Under the pieces are notes generated by a model. The model ran no database searches. It was not told where the DNA came from and saw only the letters and a program-made list of their open reading frames with translations. A stretch of DNA of 64,000 nucleotides from NCBI GenBank assembly GCA_034429215.1, contig DAOUGI010000016.1, positions 24,789 to 88,788 of the forward strand. The letters are read 5' to 3'. How positions within the stretch are numbered: the stretch's first letter is position 1; each line of letters opens with the position of its first letter. Both the position numbers and the translations under genes were made by a program. This DNA comes from JAFGOG01 sp034429215. Lineage in GTDB: Bacteria; Chloroflexota; Anaerolineae; JAAYZQ01. This document shows, piece after piece, positions 1 through 9,818 of this stretch.

Positions 1-57
1 GCCCGATCCTGCAACTTGTCGCCGCTTTGTGCGTAATAGAGGGTAGGAGGTAGCGAC

Positions 58-258
58 ATGATGAGTGGTAACAAGTTGCGACGTTCACGAACTAGTCGCG
101 TAATCGGCGGTGTGTGTGGTGGGTTGGGTGATTTCTTTGGGATGAACCCCTTCTGGTTCCGGCTGCTGTTCTTTATCTTGGGGATCCCAGGTGGGGTGCC
201 GGGCGTGCTTCCGTACCTCATTTTGTGGGCGGTCATCCCCTTGGAGGAACGCCAATAA
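58..258 (+). CDS. PspC-domain small membrane protein
   Basis: A 66-residue protein made almost entirely of one PspC domain. The N-terminus is basic (KLRRSRTSRVIGGVCGG), followed by the family's GLGDFFG segment and one long hydrophobic segment (about residues 30-60, FWFRLLFFILGIPGG onward). In the family, PspC proteins are small inner-membrane proteins linked to phage-shock or envelope-stress responses; a specific role here cannot be read from sequence. AGGAGG at 45-50 lies seven bases before the first ATG; a second ATG follows directly, so the protein may start one residue later. It stands alone, followed by a terminator. Confidence 0.85.
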   Translation: MMSGNKLRRSRTSRVIGGVCGGLGDFFGMNPFWFRLLFFILGIPGGVPGVLPYLILWAVIPLEERQ

Positions 259-288
259 CCCGTTCGCCAGTGCCATAACCGGCCGGTG

Positions 289-328
289 GCCCGGTCTCCC
301 CGCGAGGGCAGAGGCCGGGCTTTGTTTT
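289..328 (+). terminator. Rho-independent terminator after the PspC gene
   Basis: GCCCGG at 289-294 pairs with CCGGGC at 315-320, extended by TCT/AGA across a small bulge, and is followed by TTTGTTTT at 321-328. Confidence 0.7.
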
Positions 329-337
329 ATACGCGGA

Positions 338-366
338 TTGCCCAGACTGGTTCGATGTGGTATAAT
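338..366 (+). promoter_or_regulatory. Sigma70-type promoter of the rRNA methyltransferase gene
   Basis: TTGCCC (338-343), a 17-base spacer and TATAAT (361-366). The gene's ATG is 20 bases after the -10 box, so the leader is short. The same TTGCCC-17-TATAATCG arrangement recurs before larA. Confidence 0.75.
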
Positions 367-386
367 CGCCTGGGGACGAGAATGCT

Positions 387-1544
387 ATGAGACCGCCAAT
401 TCTGAGCCTCCCGGCCGATTTGAAGACCCGGCTAAGTCAGGGCCACCCGTGGGTCTACCGCAATCAGGTGACTCCTGGGCCAGGGCTGGCTTCTGGCACG
501 TGGGTGCAGGTCCGCTGTGGCAGTTTTTCCGCTTTCGGCCTGTGGGACGCCCACAGCGCCATCGCCGTGCGCCTCTACTCGCGGCGCGGCGTGCCCGATG
601 CCGACTGGGTTGCTGCCAGGGTGGCCGATGCGTGGGAGGTGCGGGCCCCGGTGCGAGCCGGGGCGACGACCGGCTATCGTTGGGTGTACGGTGAGAGTGA
701 CGGGCTGCCGGGCATCGTCGTAGACCTCTATGGCGAATTCGCCGTGATTCAGACCTACGCCGAGAGTGTGGAACCGTTGGTTTCCTGGGTGGCCGACGCC
801 CTTTACGCCCACGCGCCGCTGCGGGGTATCCTGTGGCGGCCTGCCGGCGGGGAGCTCAAGCCGGTGTGGGGCCGCCTGCCGCCTTCGGATCTTTCCATTG
901 AGGAGCACGGTCTCCTGTTCAACGCCAACCTGTTCGCTGGGCAAAAGACCGGCCTCTTTTTCGACCAGCGCGAGAATCGCCGCACCCTGGCCGGCTGGTG
1001 CCTGGGCCAGACGGTGCTGGACTGCTTCTGCTACACCGGCGGCTTTGCGGTGCATGCCTGCCGGGGAGGCGCGCGGGCGATCACGGTGTGTGATGCCAGC
1101 GCCGCCGCCGTTGAGGCAGCGCGGGGCAATCTGACCTTGAACGGCTTTGATCCGGGCCGGCACACATTTCTGACGGAAGATTGTTTCCAACTGCTGGACA
1201 AGCTCGGCGCGGAGGGGCGCCGTTTCGGGATCGTCATCCTCGACCCGCCCAGTTTTGCCCGCGACCGGCAGAGTCGCCATGCCGCGGTGCGGGCCTACGT
1301 CCGGCTCAACCGGCTGGCTCTGAGCTGCGTCGAGCCGGGCGGGCTGCTGGCCTCGGCAAGCTGCACCAGCCAGGTCTCGCCTGTGGAGTTCCACCAGGCG
1401 CTGGCTGAGGCAGCCCGGCAGGCCGGGCAACGCCTGCTGATCCTGCACGATGCCGGCCAACCCGTGGATCACCCTGTGCCGGCGCATTTCCCGGAAGCGC
1501 GCTATTTAAAGTTTGTGGTGAGTCGGGTCTTGCCACTGGTTTAG
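387..1544 (+). CDS. Class I SAM-dependent rRNA methyltransferase, RlmI-like
   Basis: A 385-residue protein with the RlmI/COG1092 layout: an N-terminal PUA-like RNA-binding part (about residues 1-75, including GHPWVYRNQV), a middle region with QKTGLFFDQRENR, and a Rossmann methyltransferase domain. SAM motif I is VLDCFCYTGGF (about residue 210) and the catalytic-type motif is LDPPSFARDR (about 285). Family members make m5C in 23S rRNA (position 1962 in E. coli) using S-adenosylmethionine. The late ASCTSQV segment fits the catalytic-cysteine motif region. The target base cannot be proven from sequence. It has its own promoter just upstream and appears monocistronic. Confidence 0.88.
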   Translation: MRPPILSLPADLKTRLSQGHPWVYRNQVTPGPGLASGTWVQVRCGSFSAFGLWDAHSAIAVRLYSRRGVPDADWVAARVADAWEVRAPVRAGATTGYRWVYGESDGLPGIVVDLYGEFAVIQTYAESVEPLVSWVADALYAHAPLRGILWRPAGGELKPVWGRLPPSDLSIEEHGLLFNANLFAGQKTGLFFDQRENRRTLAGWCLGQTVLDCFCYTGGFAVHACRGGARAITVCDASAAAVEAARGNLTLNGFDPGRHTFLTEDCFQLLDKLGAEGRRFGIVILDPPSFARDRQSRHAAVRAYVRLNRLALSCVEPGGLLASASCTSQVSPVEFHQALAEAARQAGQRLLILHDAGQPVDHPVPAHFPEARYLKFVVSRVLPLV

Positions 1545-1577
1545 TCGGGCTGTCGGCACGCGGCTCTGGTCCAAGTG

Positions 1578-1606
1578 TTGCGCCTTCAGCCGTTCAGTGC
1601 TATAAT
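1578..1606 (+). promoter_or_regulatory. Promoter giving a predicted leaderless mRNA
   Basis: TTGCGC (1578-1583), 17 bases, TATAAT (1601-1606). The next gene's ATG begins at 1613, exactly where transcription would start, so no Shine-Dalgarno sequence fits between. Confidence 0.7.
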
Positions 1607-1612
1607 CCTCCC

Positions 1613-2023
1613 ATGCCCAAAAAAGCACGCACACCCATCGTCGAATATGAAGATTATTTCGCCATCGAGCTCCCCGGCGGCGACCACCCGCCAAGGGAGA
1701 GCGACCGTCTGACCGATCAGGCGCTGGTCGTGGCCTACGACCGGCTGCCGGGGCGGCGCAGGTGGCAGCTCCGCGCCCTGCGCTTTGACCGGGAGGAATG
1801 GACCCGCTCCGGCATTCGTCGCTGGTGGGCCATGCACGAAGTCCGCTTCCTGGCCTCTGACGAGCTCGACTACGAGATCCCAGAGATCTGCCGTGCTTAC
1901 GATTCGCCCCGGCCGGACCTGCCGACCATCGTCCTGTGTCATCGCAACACACCCCTGGTGTCGGCGCGAGGGCAGATGGAGGCGCTCAAGGGGGCTAAGA
2001 AAAGCGTGGAGCCGCACCGGTGA
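1613..2023 (+). CDS. Conserved-looking hypothetical protein at the head of the helicase operon
   Basis: A 136-residue soluble protein with no signal peptide or membrane segment, and no family I recognise. It is charged and rich in Trp/Arg in the middle (WTRSGIRRWWAMHEVRF) and ends in a basic tail. Its ATG lies six bases after a TATAAT box, so translation is probably leaderless. Its stop codon overlaps the GTG start of the next helicase-like gene (GTGA), which argues for translational coupling and a shared role in DNA processing. Function is unknown; a role as accessory subunit is only an inference from position. Confidence 0.7.
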   Translation: MPKKARTPIVEYEDYFAIELPGGDHPPRESDRLTDQALVVAYDRLPGRRRWQLRALRFDREEWTRSGIRRWWAMHEVRFLASDELDYEIPEICRAYDSPRPDLPTIVLCHRNTPLVSARGQMEALKGAKKSVEPHR

Positions 2024-4296
2024 GCCCGGCCAGCAGCACGAGGAAAAGACGGCGATCCCCGCCAGGGGATGCGAAACGTATCCTGCCAGACGTCGTGTCG
2101 GCGCCGTATGCCGGCAATCACACCACGTTCCTGTCCGGGCCGCCCGGTTCTGGCAAGACAACCCTGGCCGTGCGGCGACTGCTTTACCTGCTGGAGCAGG
2201 GCGTTCCGGCCGAGCAGATCCTGGTCCTGGTGCCGCAGCGCACTCTGGCCGGACCCTACTACCGGGCAATCCACGGTGTCGCAGCGCCGGCCGGCGGCAT
2301 GGTGGACGTCGCCACGATCGGCGGTTTGGCGCGCCGCACCATCGAGCTGTTTTGGCCGTTGGTGTCTGAGGTAGCCGGCTTTGCCCATCCCAACGATCGC
2401 TGCCGGTTCTTGACGCTCGAAACCGCCCAATACTATATGGATCGTGTCGTCGAGCCGTTTATCGCTGCCGGTGCCTTTGACGGGATCACGATTCCCCGCG
2501 CCCGCCTGGTGAGCCAGGTCATCGACGACCTGAACAAGGCTGCTGCCGTCGGCTTTTCGCCCGACGAGATCTCGGCCCGGCTCAAGGGCGCCTGGGGCGG
2601 CGACTCGGCCCGGCCGCGCATCTACGACCAGGTCCAGGCAGTGGCCCTTGCCTTCCGCCGCGCTTGCCTGGAGCAGAACGTGCTCGACTGGTCGCTCCAG
2701 ATTGAGGTCTTTTGGCATCATCTGCTGCCCTTGCCCCAGTTCCGGCGCTACCTGCTGAGCGGCTACCGGCACCTGATCGTCGACAATGCCGAAGAGGACA
2801 TCCCGGCCGCCCACGACCTGCTGCGGCTGTGGCTGCCGCTGTGCGAATCGGCCCTGGTGGTCCACGACACCGACGGTGGTTACCGTGTCTTCCTGGGGGC
2901 CGACCCGCAGGGTGCTCTTGCTCTGGCTGCCCTGTGCCGTGACCGGAGGGTGGTCGGGCAGTCATACGTCACGACGCCGGAGGTTGCCGCCCTCGGAGCC
3001 GAGCTGGCTGACCCCTTCCTGCCAAAGAACGCTCGATCCCCGGTGAGAGGTGTCGGCCACAGGCCCGCCGGCCGTGTCGACGCAAGCCGGGCGTTGGTCC
3101 GGCCTGAGGAATCGCTTCGTTTCCACCCCCAAATGCTCGATTGGGTAGCCGGTCAGATCTCGCGCCTGAAGATGGAAGAGGGCGTGCAGCCCGGCGAGAT
3201 CGCCATCCTGGCGCCTTTTGTCAGCGACGCGCTCCGTTTTTCACTGATCGAGGCGCTGAAGAATTACAGCATCCCGGTGCGCACCCACCGTCCATCCCGC
3301 GAGCTGCGCGAGGAGCCGGCTGCCCGCTGCCTGCTGACGTTGGCCAAGCTGGCCCATCCTGGCTGGCGCCGCCCGCCGCCTCCGGCCGACGTGGCCCAGT
3401 GCCTAGCGATGGCCATCGCCGACCTGGACCCGGTGCGGGCCCATCTCCTGGCCGGTATCGTGTACCGGATCAAGGACGGGCAGCCGGACCTGACGCCGTT
3501 TCACCAGATCGTGCCCGAAATGCAAGAGCGGATCAGTTACCTGCTGGGTGGGCGCTACGACGAGCTGTGGCAGTGGCTGGAGGAGGTTTCTGCCTCGAAG
3601 GCGTCGCCTCAGGCGGCTGAATCCGCCGCCGCGGATGGAGCAGCGAGCACGGACGGGCTGGACCATTTTTTGAGCCGCCTGTTCGGTGAGGTGCTGTCCC
3701 AACCCGGCTTTGGCTTCCATCGTGATTTCGACGCCGGCGCAATAGCCGCCAATCTGATCGAATCGGTTCAGAAATTCCGGCAGACATTTCCACCCGCTCC
3801 TACAGATGGGGATCAGGGGGCGGAAACGGACGCCAGCCTCCAATATGTGGACATGGTGGAGCGCGGCGTCGTCGCAGCACAGTATGTGTCAAGCTGGCAG
3901 GTCCACCCTGAGGACGCTGTGCTTCTGGTGCCGGCCTATACTTTCCTGATGATGAACCAGCCGGTGACGATCCAGTTCTGGCTCGACGCCGGCAGCCCGG
4001 CCTGGTTTGAGCGCATCTACCAGCCGCTGACCCATCCGTACGTCCTGCGCCGTGACTGGCCTGAAGCTCAGATCTGGACTGACGAAGATGAGGTGCGGGT
4101 GCGCGAGGAGGCGCTGGCGCGCCTGATCCTGGGACTGGCCCGCCGTTGCCGGCAGCGGGTCTACCTGGCGCACAGCGATCTGAATGAGCAGGGGTACGAG
4201 CAGCAGGGGCCGCTGCTCCAGGCCGTCCAGCGCCTGTTGCGCCGCCGGGGCGAGCCGATGCCCGAGATCGATAGCGCGGGGGGAGGGCGGCCATGA
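2020..4296 (+). CDS. UvrD/AddB-like SF1 helicase-fold protein without nuclease domain
   Basis: A 758-residue protein with Walker A GPPGSGKTTLA (residues 40-50), a degenerate Walker B (LIVDNAEED instead of DEAQD, about 250-258) and a motif-III-like GADPQGALAL. Such features fit the helicase-fold half of AddB/RexB or a UvrD relative. No C-terminal PD-(D/E)XK motif or cysteine cluster is visible, whereas AddB normally carries both. The missing nuclease seems to be the separate gene two places downstream. The GTG start overlaps the upstream stop, and its own end overlaps the next start (ATGA), so the genes form a tight operon. Likely acts at double-strand ends in the cytoplasm, partnered with the next two proteins; the exact role is inferred. 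Confidence 0.75.
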   Translation: MSPASSTRKRRRSPPGDAKRILPDVVSAPYAGNHTTFLSGPPGSGKTTLAVRRLLYLLEQGVPAEQILVLVPQRTLAGPYYRAIHGVAAPAGGMVDVATIGGLARRTIELFWPLVSEVAGFAHPNDRCRFLTLETAQYYMDRVVEPFIAAGAFDGITIPRARLVSQVIDDLNKAAAVGFSPDEISARLKGAWGGDSARPRIYDQVQAVALAFRRACLEQNVLDWSLQIEVFWHHLLPLPQFRRYLLSGYRHLIVDNAEEDIPAAHDLLRLWLPLCESALVVHDTDGGYRVFLGADPQGALALAALCRDRRVVGQSYVTTPEVAALGAELADPFLPKNARSPVRGVGHRPAGRVDASRALVRPEESLRFHPQMLDWVAGQISRLKMEEGVQPGEIAILAPFVSDALRFSLIEALKNYSIPVRTHRPSRELREEPAARCLLTLAKLAHPGWRRPPPPADVAQCLAMAIADLDPVRAHLLAGIVYRIKDGQPDLTPFHQIVPEMQERISYLLGGRYDELWQWLEEVSASKASPQAAESAAADGAASTDGLDHFLSRLFGEVLSQPGFGFHRDFDAGAIAANLIESVQKFRQTFPPAPTDGDQGAETDASLQYVDMVERGVVAAQYVSSWQVHPEDAVLLVPAYTFLMMNQPVTIQFWLDAGSPAWFERIYQPLTHPYVLRRDWPEAQIWTDEDEVRVREEALARLILGLARRCRQRVYLAHSDLNEQGYEQQGPLLQAVQRLLRRRGEPMPEIDSAGGGRP

Positions 4297-6647
4297 CCGA
4301 TTTTCGACCCCGGCGTGGACAGGAGCAGGCGCTGGCCTACCGCGGCGGCAAGATGGGTATATCGGCTGTGCCCGGCAGTGGCAAGACCCACACCCTGGCG
4401 GCCCTGGCGGCCCATCTCGTGGCCGAGGCTGTTGCCGACGGCCAGGAGCTGCTGGTCGTCACCCTGGTCAACTCGGCTGTGGACAATTTCAAGCTCCGCA
4501 TCAACCAGATGATCGCCAAGCGCCGGCTGCTGCCCAACTATGGCTACCGGGTGCGGACCCTCCACGGCCTGGCTCACGACATTGTCCGCGAAAGGCCCGG
4601 TTTGGTTGGCCTGTCGGAGGATTTCAACATCATCGACGAACGCGAGGCCGACGCCGTGCGTGAGGAGGCGGTCGACGCCTGGCTGCGCGCCCACCCCGGC
4701 GCGGCCGATCCCTTCCTCTCGCCTGATGTGGAGGGCAGCCGCGCCGAGTGGGTCAAGCGCAATCAGTGGCGCGACCTTGTCCACGAGATCGCGGCCGCCT
4801 TTATCAAGCAGGCCAAGGATTTTCAGCTTGTCCCTGAGGTTCTGGCAGCGCACCTGGTACAATTGTCTAATAGCGAAGAGCCCTTGTCCATGGGGAAGGA
4901 GCCTGGAGGATCGCCCCAACCGGCGGAGATCGACGCCCTTGGCTGGACCGCACCGCTGCTGCGCATGGGGGTCGAGATCTATGCCGATTACCAGCGCAGC
5001 CTGGCTTATCGAGGCGTTGTGGATTTCGACGACCTGATCCGCCTGGCTTTGGAGGCGTTGCGCCGCGACCCGGCCTATTTGACCCGCCTCCGCCAGCGCT
5101 GGCCCTATATCCTCGAGGATGAGGCCCAGGACTCGAGCAGGCTCCAGGAAGAGATCCTGCGTCTTTTGACCGGCGAGCAGGGCAATTGGATCCGTGTCGG
5201 TGACCCGAACCAGGCCATTTACGAAACCTTTACCAACGCCGATCCCAGGTTCCTGCGCGAGTTTATCGCCGAGCCGGGCGTGATCGAAGTCAGATTGAAC
5301 GAGTCGGGGCGCTCTCAGCCGGCGATTATCCAGTTGGCGAACTATTTGGTGGACTGGGCGGCGACCGACCATCCCCTGCCGGCTGCTCACCGGGCCTTGA
5401 CGCCGCAGCATATCATCCCGACCGGCCCGGGCGACGCTCAGCCCAATCCCCCGGCCGATCCGGCCGCCGTCCACCTGGTGAGCGAAGGGCTCACACCGGA
5501 ACAGGAGCTCCAGACCGTGGCCGATTCGCTGCAGCGGTGGGCTGCCGCCCAGGTTGCCAAACCAGAGCCCGAACGAGATACCTGCGCTGCATTGGTGCCC
5601 CGCAACCAGCGCGGCTTTGAGCTGGCTGCGCTGCTCAAGCAGCGGAATATCCCCTACATGGAGCTGCTGCGTTCGAGCAGCGGCACCCGGCAGACTGCCG
5701 GCGCGCTCGGCAATGTGCTGCGCTGCCTGGCCGACCCAACCTCGGCGCGCAAATTGGCCGTGGCCTTTAGGGTGTGGCGTCGAGAGGACCGCGACAAGCC
5801 GGAAGCCGAAGGGCTCCTGGCCGGGATCATCAAGCGGATCGCCGGCTGTCCGGCAGTAGAAGCCTACCTCTCGCCGCGCGGCGGCCACGACTGGTTGGCG
5901 GCGCAGGCGCCTGAGCTGTCAGGCGAGGAGATGGCTCTGTTGGCCGCCTTTCGCGAGCTGGCCTGCCGCTGGCACCGGGCAGCTACTCTCGGTGTGCCGA
6001 TTGACCAGTTGATCCTTACCCTGGCCGGCGATCTATTTCGCGAGCCCAAAGAGCTGGCCCTGGCCCACAAGCTGGCTGTGCTGCTGCGCGGTGTGGCCGA
6101 GTCGCACCCCACTTATCGCCTGGCCGAGCTGGTCGAGGAGCTGGCCGTCATCGCCCGCAACGAGCGCCGCTTCCTCGGTTTCGCCGATGAGGAGAGCGGT
6201 TTCGAGCCGCCAAAGGGAGTGGTCACCGTAGCCACGATGCACAAGGCCAAGGGGCTGGAATGGGATCGTGTCTACCTGATGTCGGTCAACAACTATGACT
6301 TTCCCTCCGGTTTAGCTCACGATACCTACATCGATGAGAAATGGTTTTTGCGCGGCAAAATGAACTTGAAAGCCGAGGTTCTGGCTCGGCTTACAGCGTT
6401 GGCCGGCAGGCCGGGGGAAGGTAGCATTTGGAGCATAACCACCGGCTCGGCGATGCAGGCGGCGCGCGATGGCTATGTGGCCGAGCGGCTGCGGCTGCTG
6501 TATGTAGGCATCACCCGCGCCCGGCGCGAGCTGTTTGTGACATGGAACACAGGCCGGCGCCCATCGGAAAAGCTCCAGCCGGCCGTGCCCCTGATCGCGC
6601 TGGTGGACTATTGGCAGCGCCAGGCCAGCAAAGAGACAGAAGGTTAG
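4293..6647 (+). CDS. UvrD-like SF1A DNA helicase (AddA-like, no nuclease domain)
   Basis: A 784-residue ATP-dependent 3'-5' DNA helicase. Visible motifs are a Q-motif region (RRGQEQALAY), Walker A AVPGSGKT (25-32), motif Ia (VNSAVDNFKLRI), the Walker B box DEAQD (276-280), motif III VGDPNQAIY, motif V TVATMHKAKGLEWDRV (about 645) and motif VI LLYVGITRARRELF. All catalytic boxes are intact, so this is the active motor of the cluster. AddA proteins end in a nuclease domain; none is seen here. It overlaps the preceding gene by four bases and is followed after six bases by an Fe-S nuclease. Probably the motor of an AddAB-like end-resection complex. Confidence 0.88.
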   Translation: MTDFRPRRGQEQALAYRGGKMGISAVPGSGKTHTLAALAAHLVAEAVADGQELLVVTLVNSAVDNFKLRINQMIAKRRLLPNYGYRVRTLHGLAHDIVRERPGLVGLSEDFNIIDEREADAVREEAVDAWLRAHPGAADPFLSPDVEGSRAEWVKRNQWRDLVHEIAAAFIKQAKDFQLVPEVLAAHLVQLSNSEEPLSMGKEPGGSPQPAEIDALGWTAPLLRMGVEIYADYQRSLAYRGVVDFDDLIRLALEALRRDPAYLTRLRQRWPYILEDEAQDSSRLQEEILRLLTGEQGNWIRVGDPNQAIYETFTNADPRFLREFIAEPGVIEVRLNESGRSQPAIIQLANYLVDWAATDHPLPAAHRALTPQHIIPTGPGDAQPNPPADPAAVHLVSEGLTPEQELQTVADSLQRWAAAQVAKPEPERDTCAALVPRNQRGFELAALLKQRNIPYMELLRSSSGTRQTAGALGNVLRCLADPTSARKLAVAFRVWRREDRDKPEAEGLLAGIIKRIAGCPAVEAYLSPRGGHDWLAAQAPELSGEEMALLAAFRELACRWHRAATLGVPIDQLILTLAGDLFREPKELALAHKLAVLLRGVAESHPTYRLAELVEELAVIARNERRFLGFADEESGFEPPKGVVTVATMHKAKGLEWDRVYLMSVNNYDFPSGLAHDTYIDEKWFLRGKMNLKAEVLARLTALAGRPGEGSIWSITTGSAMQAARDGYVAERLRLLYVGITRARRELFVTWNTGRRPSEKLQPAVPLIALVDYWQRQASKETEG

Positions 6648-6653
6648 GCAGTC

Positions 6654-7478
6654 ATGGCGTTACCTGAGACCTTCCAGTTCAGCCAGGGCAGTTTGCAGGA
6701 CTATGTGGACTGCCAACGCCGCTTTCAGCTTCGCCATGTGTTGATGCAGCCCTGGCCGGCGCTCATCACCGAACCGGCCTTGGAGGCCGAGCGGCATGTG
6801 CAGCGCGGAGCCGACCTGCACCAACTGGCCCACCAGCATACCCTGGGCCTCGACGCCGGGCGGCTGGAAGCGACGATTCACGACGAGGTTCTGGCCCGTT
6901 GGTGGCACACCTACCTGACCAGCCTGCCGCCGGATCTGCCTGAGACGACCCGCCGCGCCGAGGTGATGGTCGCCGCGCCACTGGCCGGTTACCGGTTAAT
7001 GGCCAAATACGATCTGCTGGCCGCCGAGCCGGGCGCGCGCCTGGTGGTGGTGGACTGGAAGGCGGTGCTCAATCGCCCGTCTCGCGTTGTTCTGGCCCGC
7101 CGGCTGCAAACCCGCGTCTACCGTTATCTGGCCGTCAGGGCCGGGGCTGCTTTCAACGGAGGCCGACCTCCTCAGCCGGAGCAGGTGGAGATGCTCTACT
7201 GGTTCGCCGAGTTCGGCGGGGCCATCGAGCGTTTTCCGTACGATGCCGATCAGCACGCCGCCGATAGCGACTATCTTGCCGGGCTTGTTGCCGAGATTGC
7301 TGCCCATTCGGAATCGATCTGGCCGCTGACTCCTGAGGAGCGCCGGTGCCGATTGTGCAACTATCGTTCCCTGTGCGAGCGCGGCGCCACGGCTGCCTTC
7401 TTGGGCGAGCTTGAGGATGACCTGGAGCCGGCGGAAGTGACGATCGACCTGGAACAGATCGCCGAAGTGGCCTTCTGA
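6654..7478 (+). CDS. Free-standing Fe-S PD-(D/E)XK nuclease (RecB/AddB C-terminal type)
   Basis: A 274-residue nuclease. The core is visible as YDLLAAEPG followed by VVVDWKA (about residues 128-137), matching the D...(D/E)XK active site of the RecB/Cas4 family. A single cysteine near the N-terminus (Cys20 in YVDCQRRF) and a C-terminal C-x2-C-x5-C (CRLCNYRSLC, about 238-247) match the four ligands of the [4Fe-4S] cluster staple known from AddB and Cas4. No helicase region is present, so it looks like the nuclease end of AddB encoded separately. Six bases after the UvrD-like helicase and five before recJ, it is clearly cotranscribed with them. Cas4 is less likely, as no cas genes are nearby. 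Confidence 0.85.
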   Translation: MALPETFQFSQGSLQDYVDCQRRFQLRHVLMQPWPALITEPALEAERHVQRGADLHQLAHQHTLGLDAGRLEATIHDEVLARWWHTYLTSLPPDLPETTRRAEVMVAAPLAGYRLMAKYDLLAAEPGARLVVVDWKAVLNRPSRVVLARRLQTRVYRYLAVRAGAAFNGGRPPQPEQVEMLYWFAEFGGAIERFPYDADQHAADSDYLAGLVAEIAAHSESIWPLTPEERRCRLCNYRSLCERGATAAFLGELEDDLEPAEVTIDLEQIAEVAF

Positions 7479-7483
7479 CAACT

Positions 7484-9772
<2,289 letters not shown>

Positions 9773-9818
9773 CGCTGCCGGCCGGCGGCACTATCCTGCA
9801 TTTCAGTGGGCTCGGAAG

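Noticed and set aside
1..57. Possible 3' end of a gene in the first 36 bases
   Set aside because: One frame is open to a TAA at 34-36, but the piece is too short to identify or support.
432..1487. 351-codon open frame opposite the rRNA methyltransferase gene
   Set aside because: Promoter, start and SAM motifs support only the plus strand.
4161..5888. Long open frame (575 codons) antisense to the UvrD-like helicase gene
   Set aside because: It is a shadow of GC-rich coding sequence; the plus-strand frame carries all helicase motifs, and the antisense product shows no domain.
6654..7478. Cas4 identity for the Fe-S PD-(D/E)XK nuclease
   Set aside because: No CRISPR array or other cas gene is in the window, and the operon partners are helicases and RecJ.
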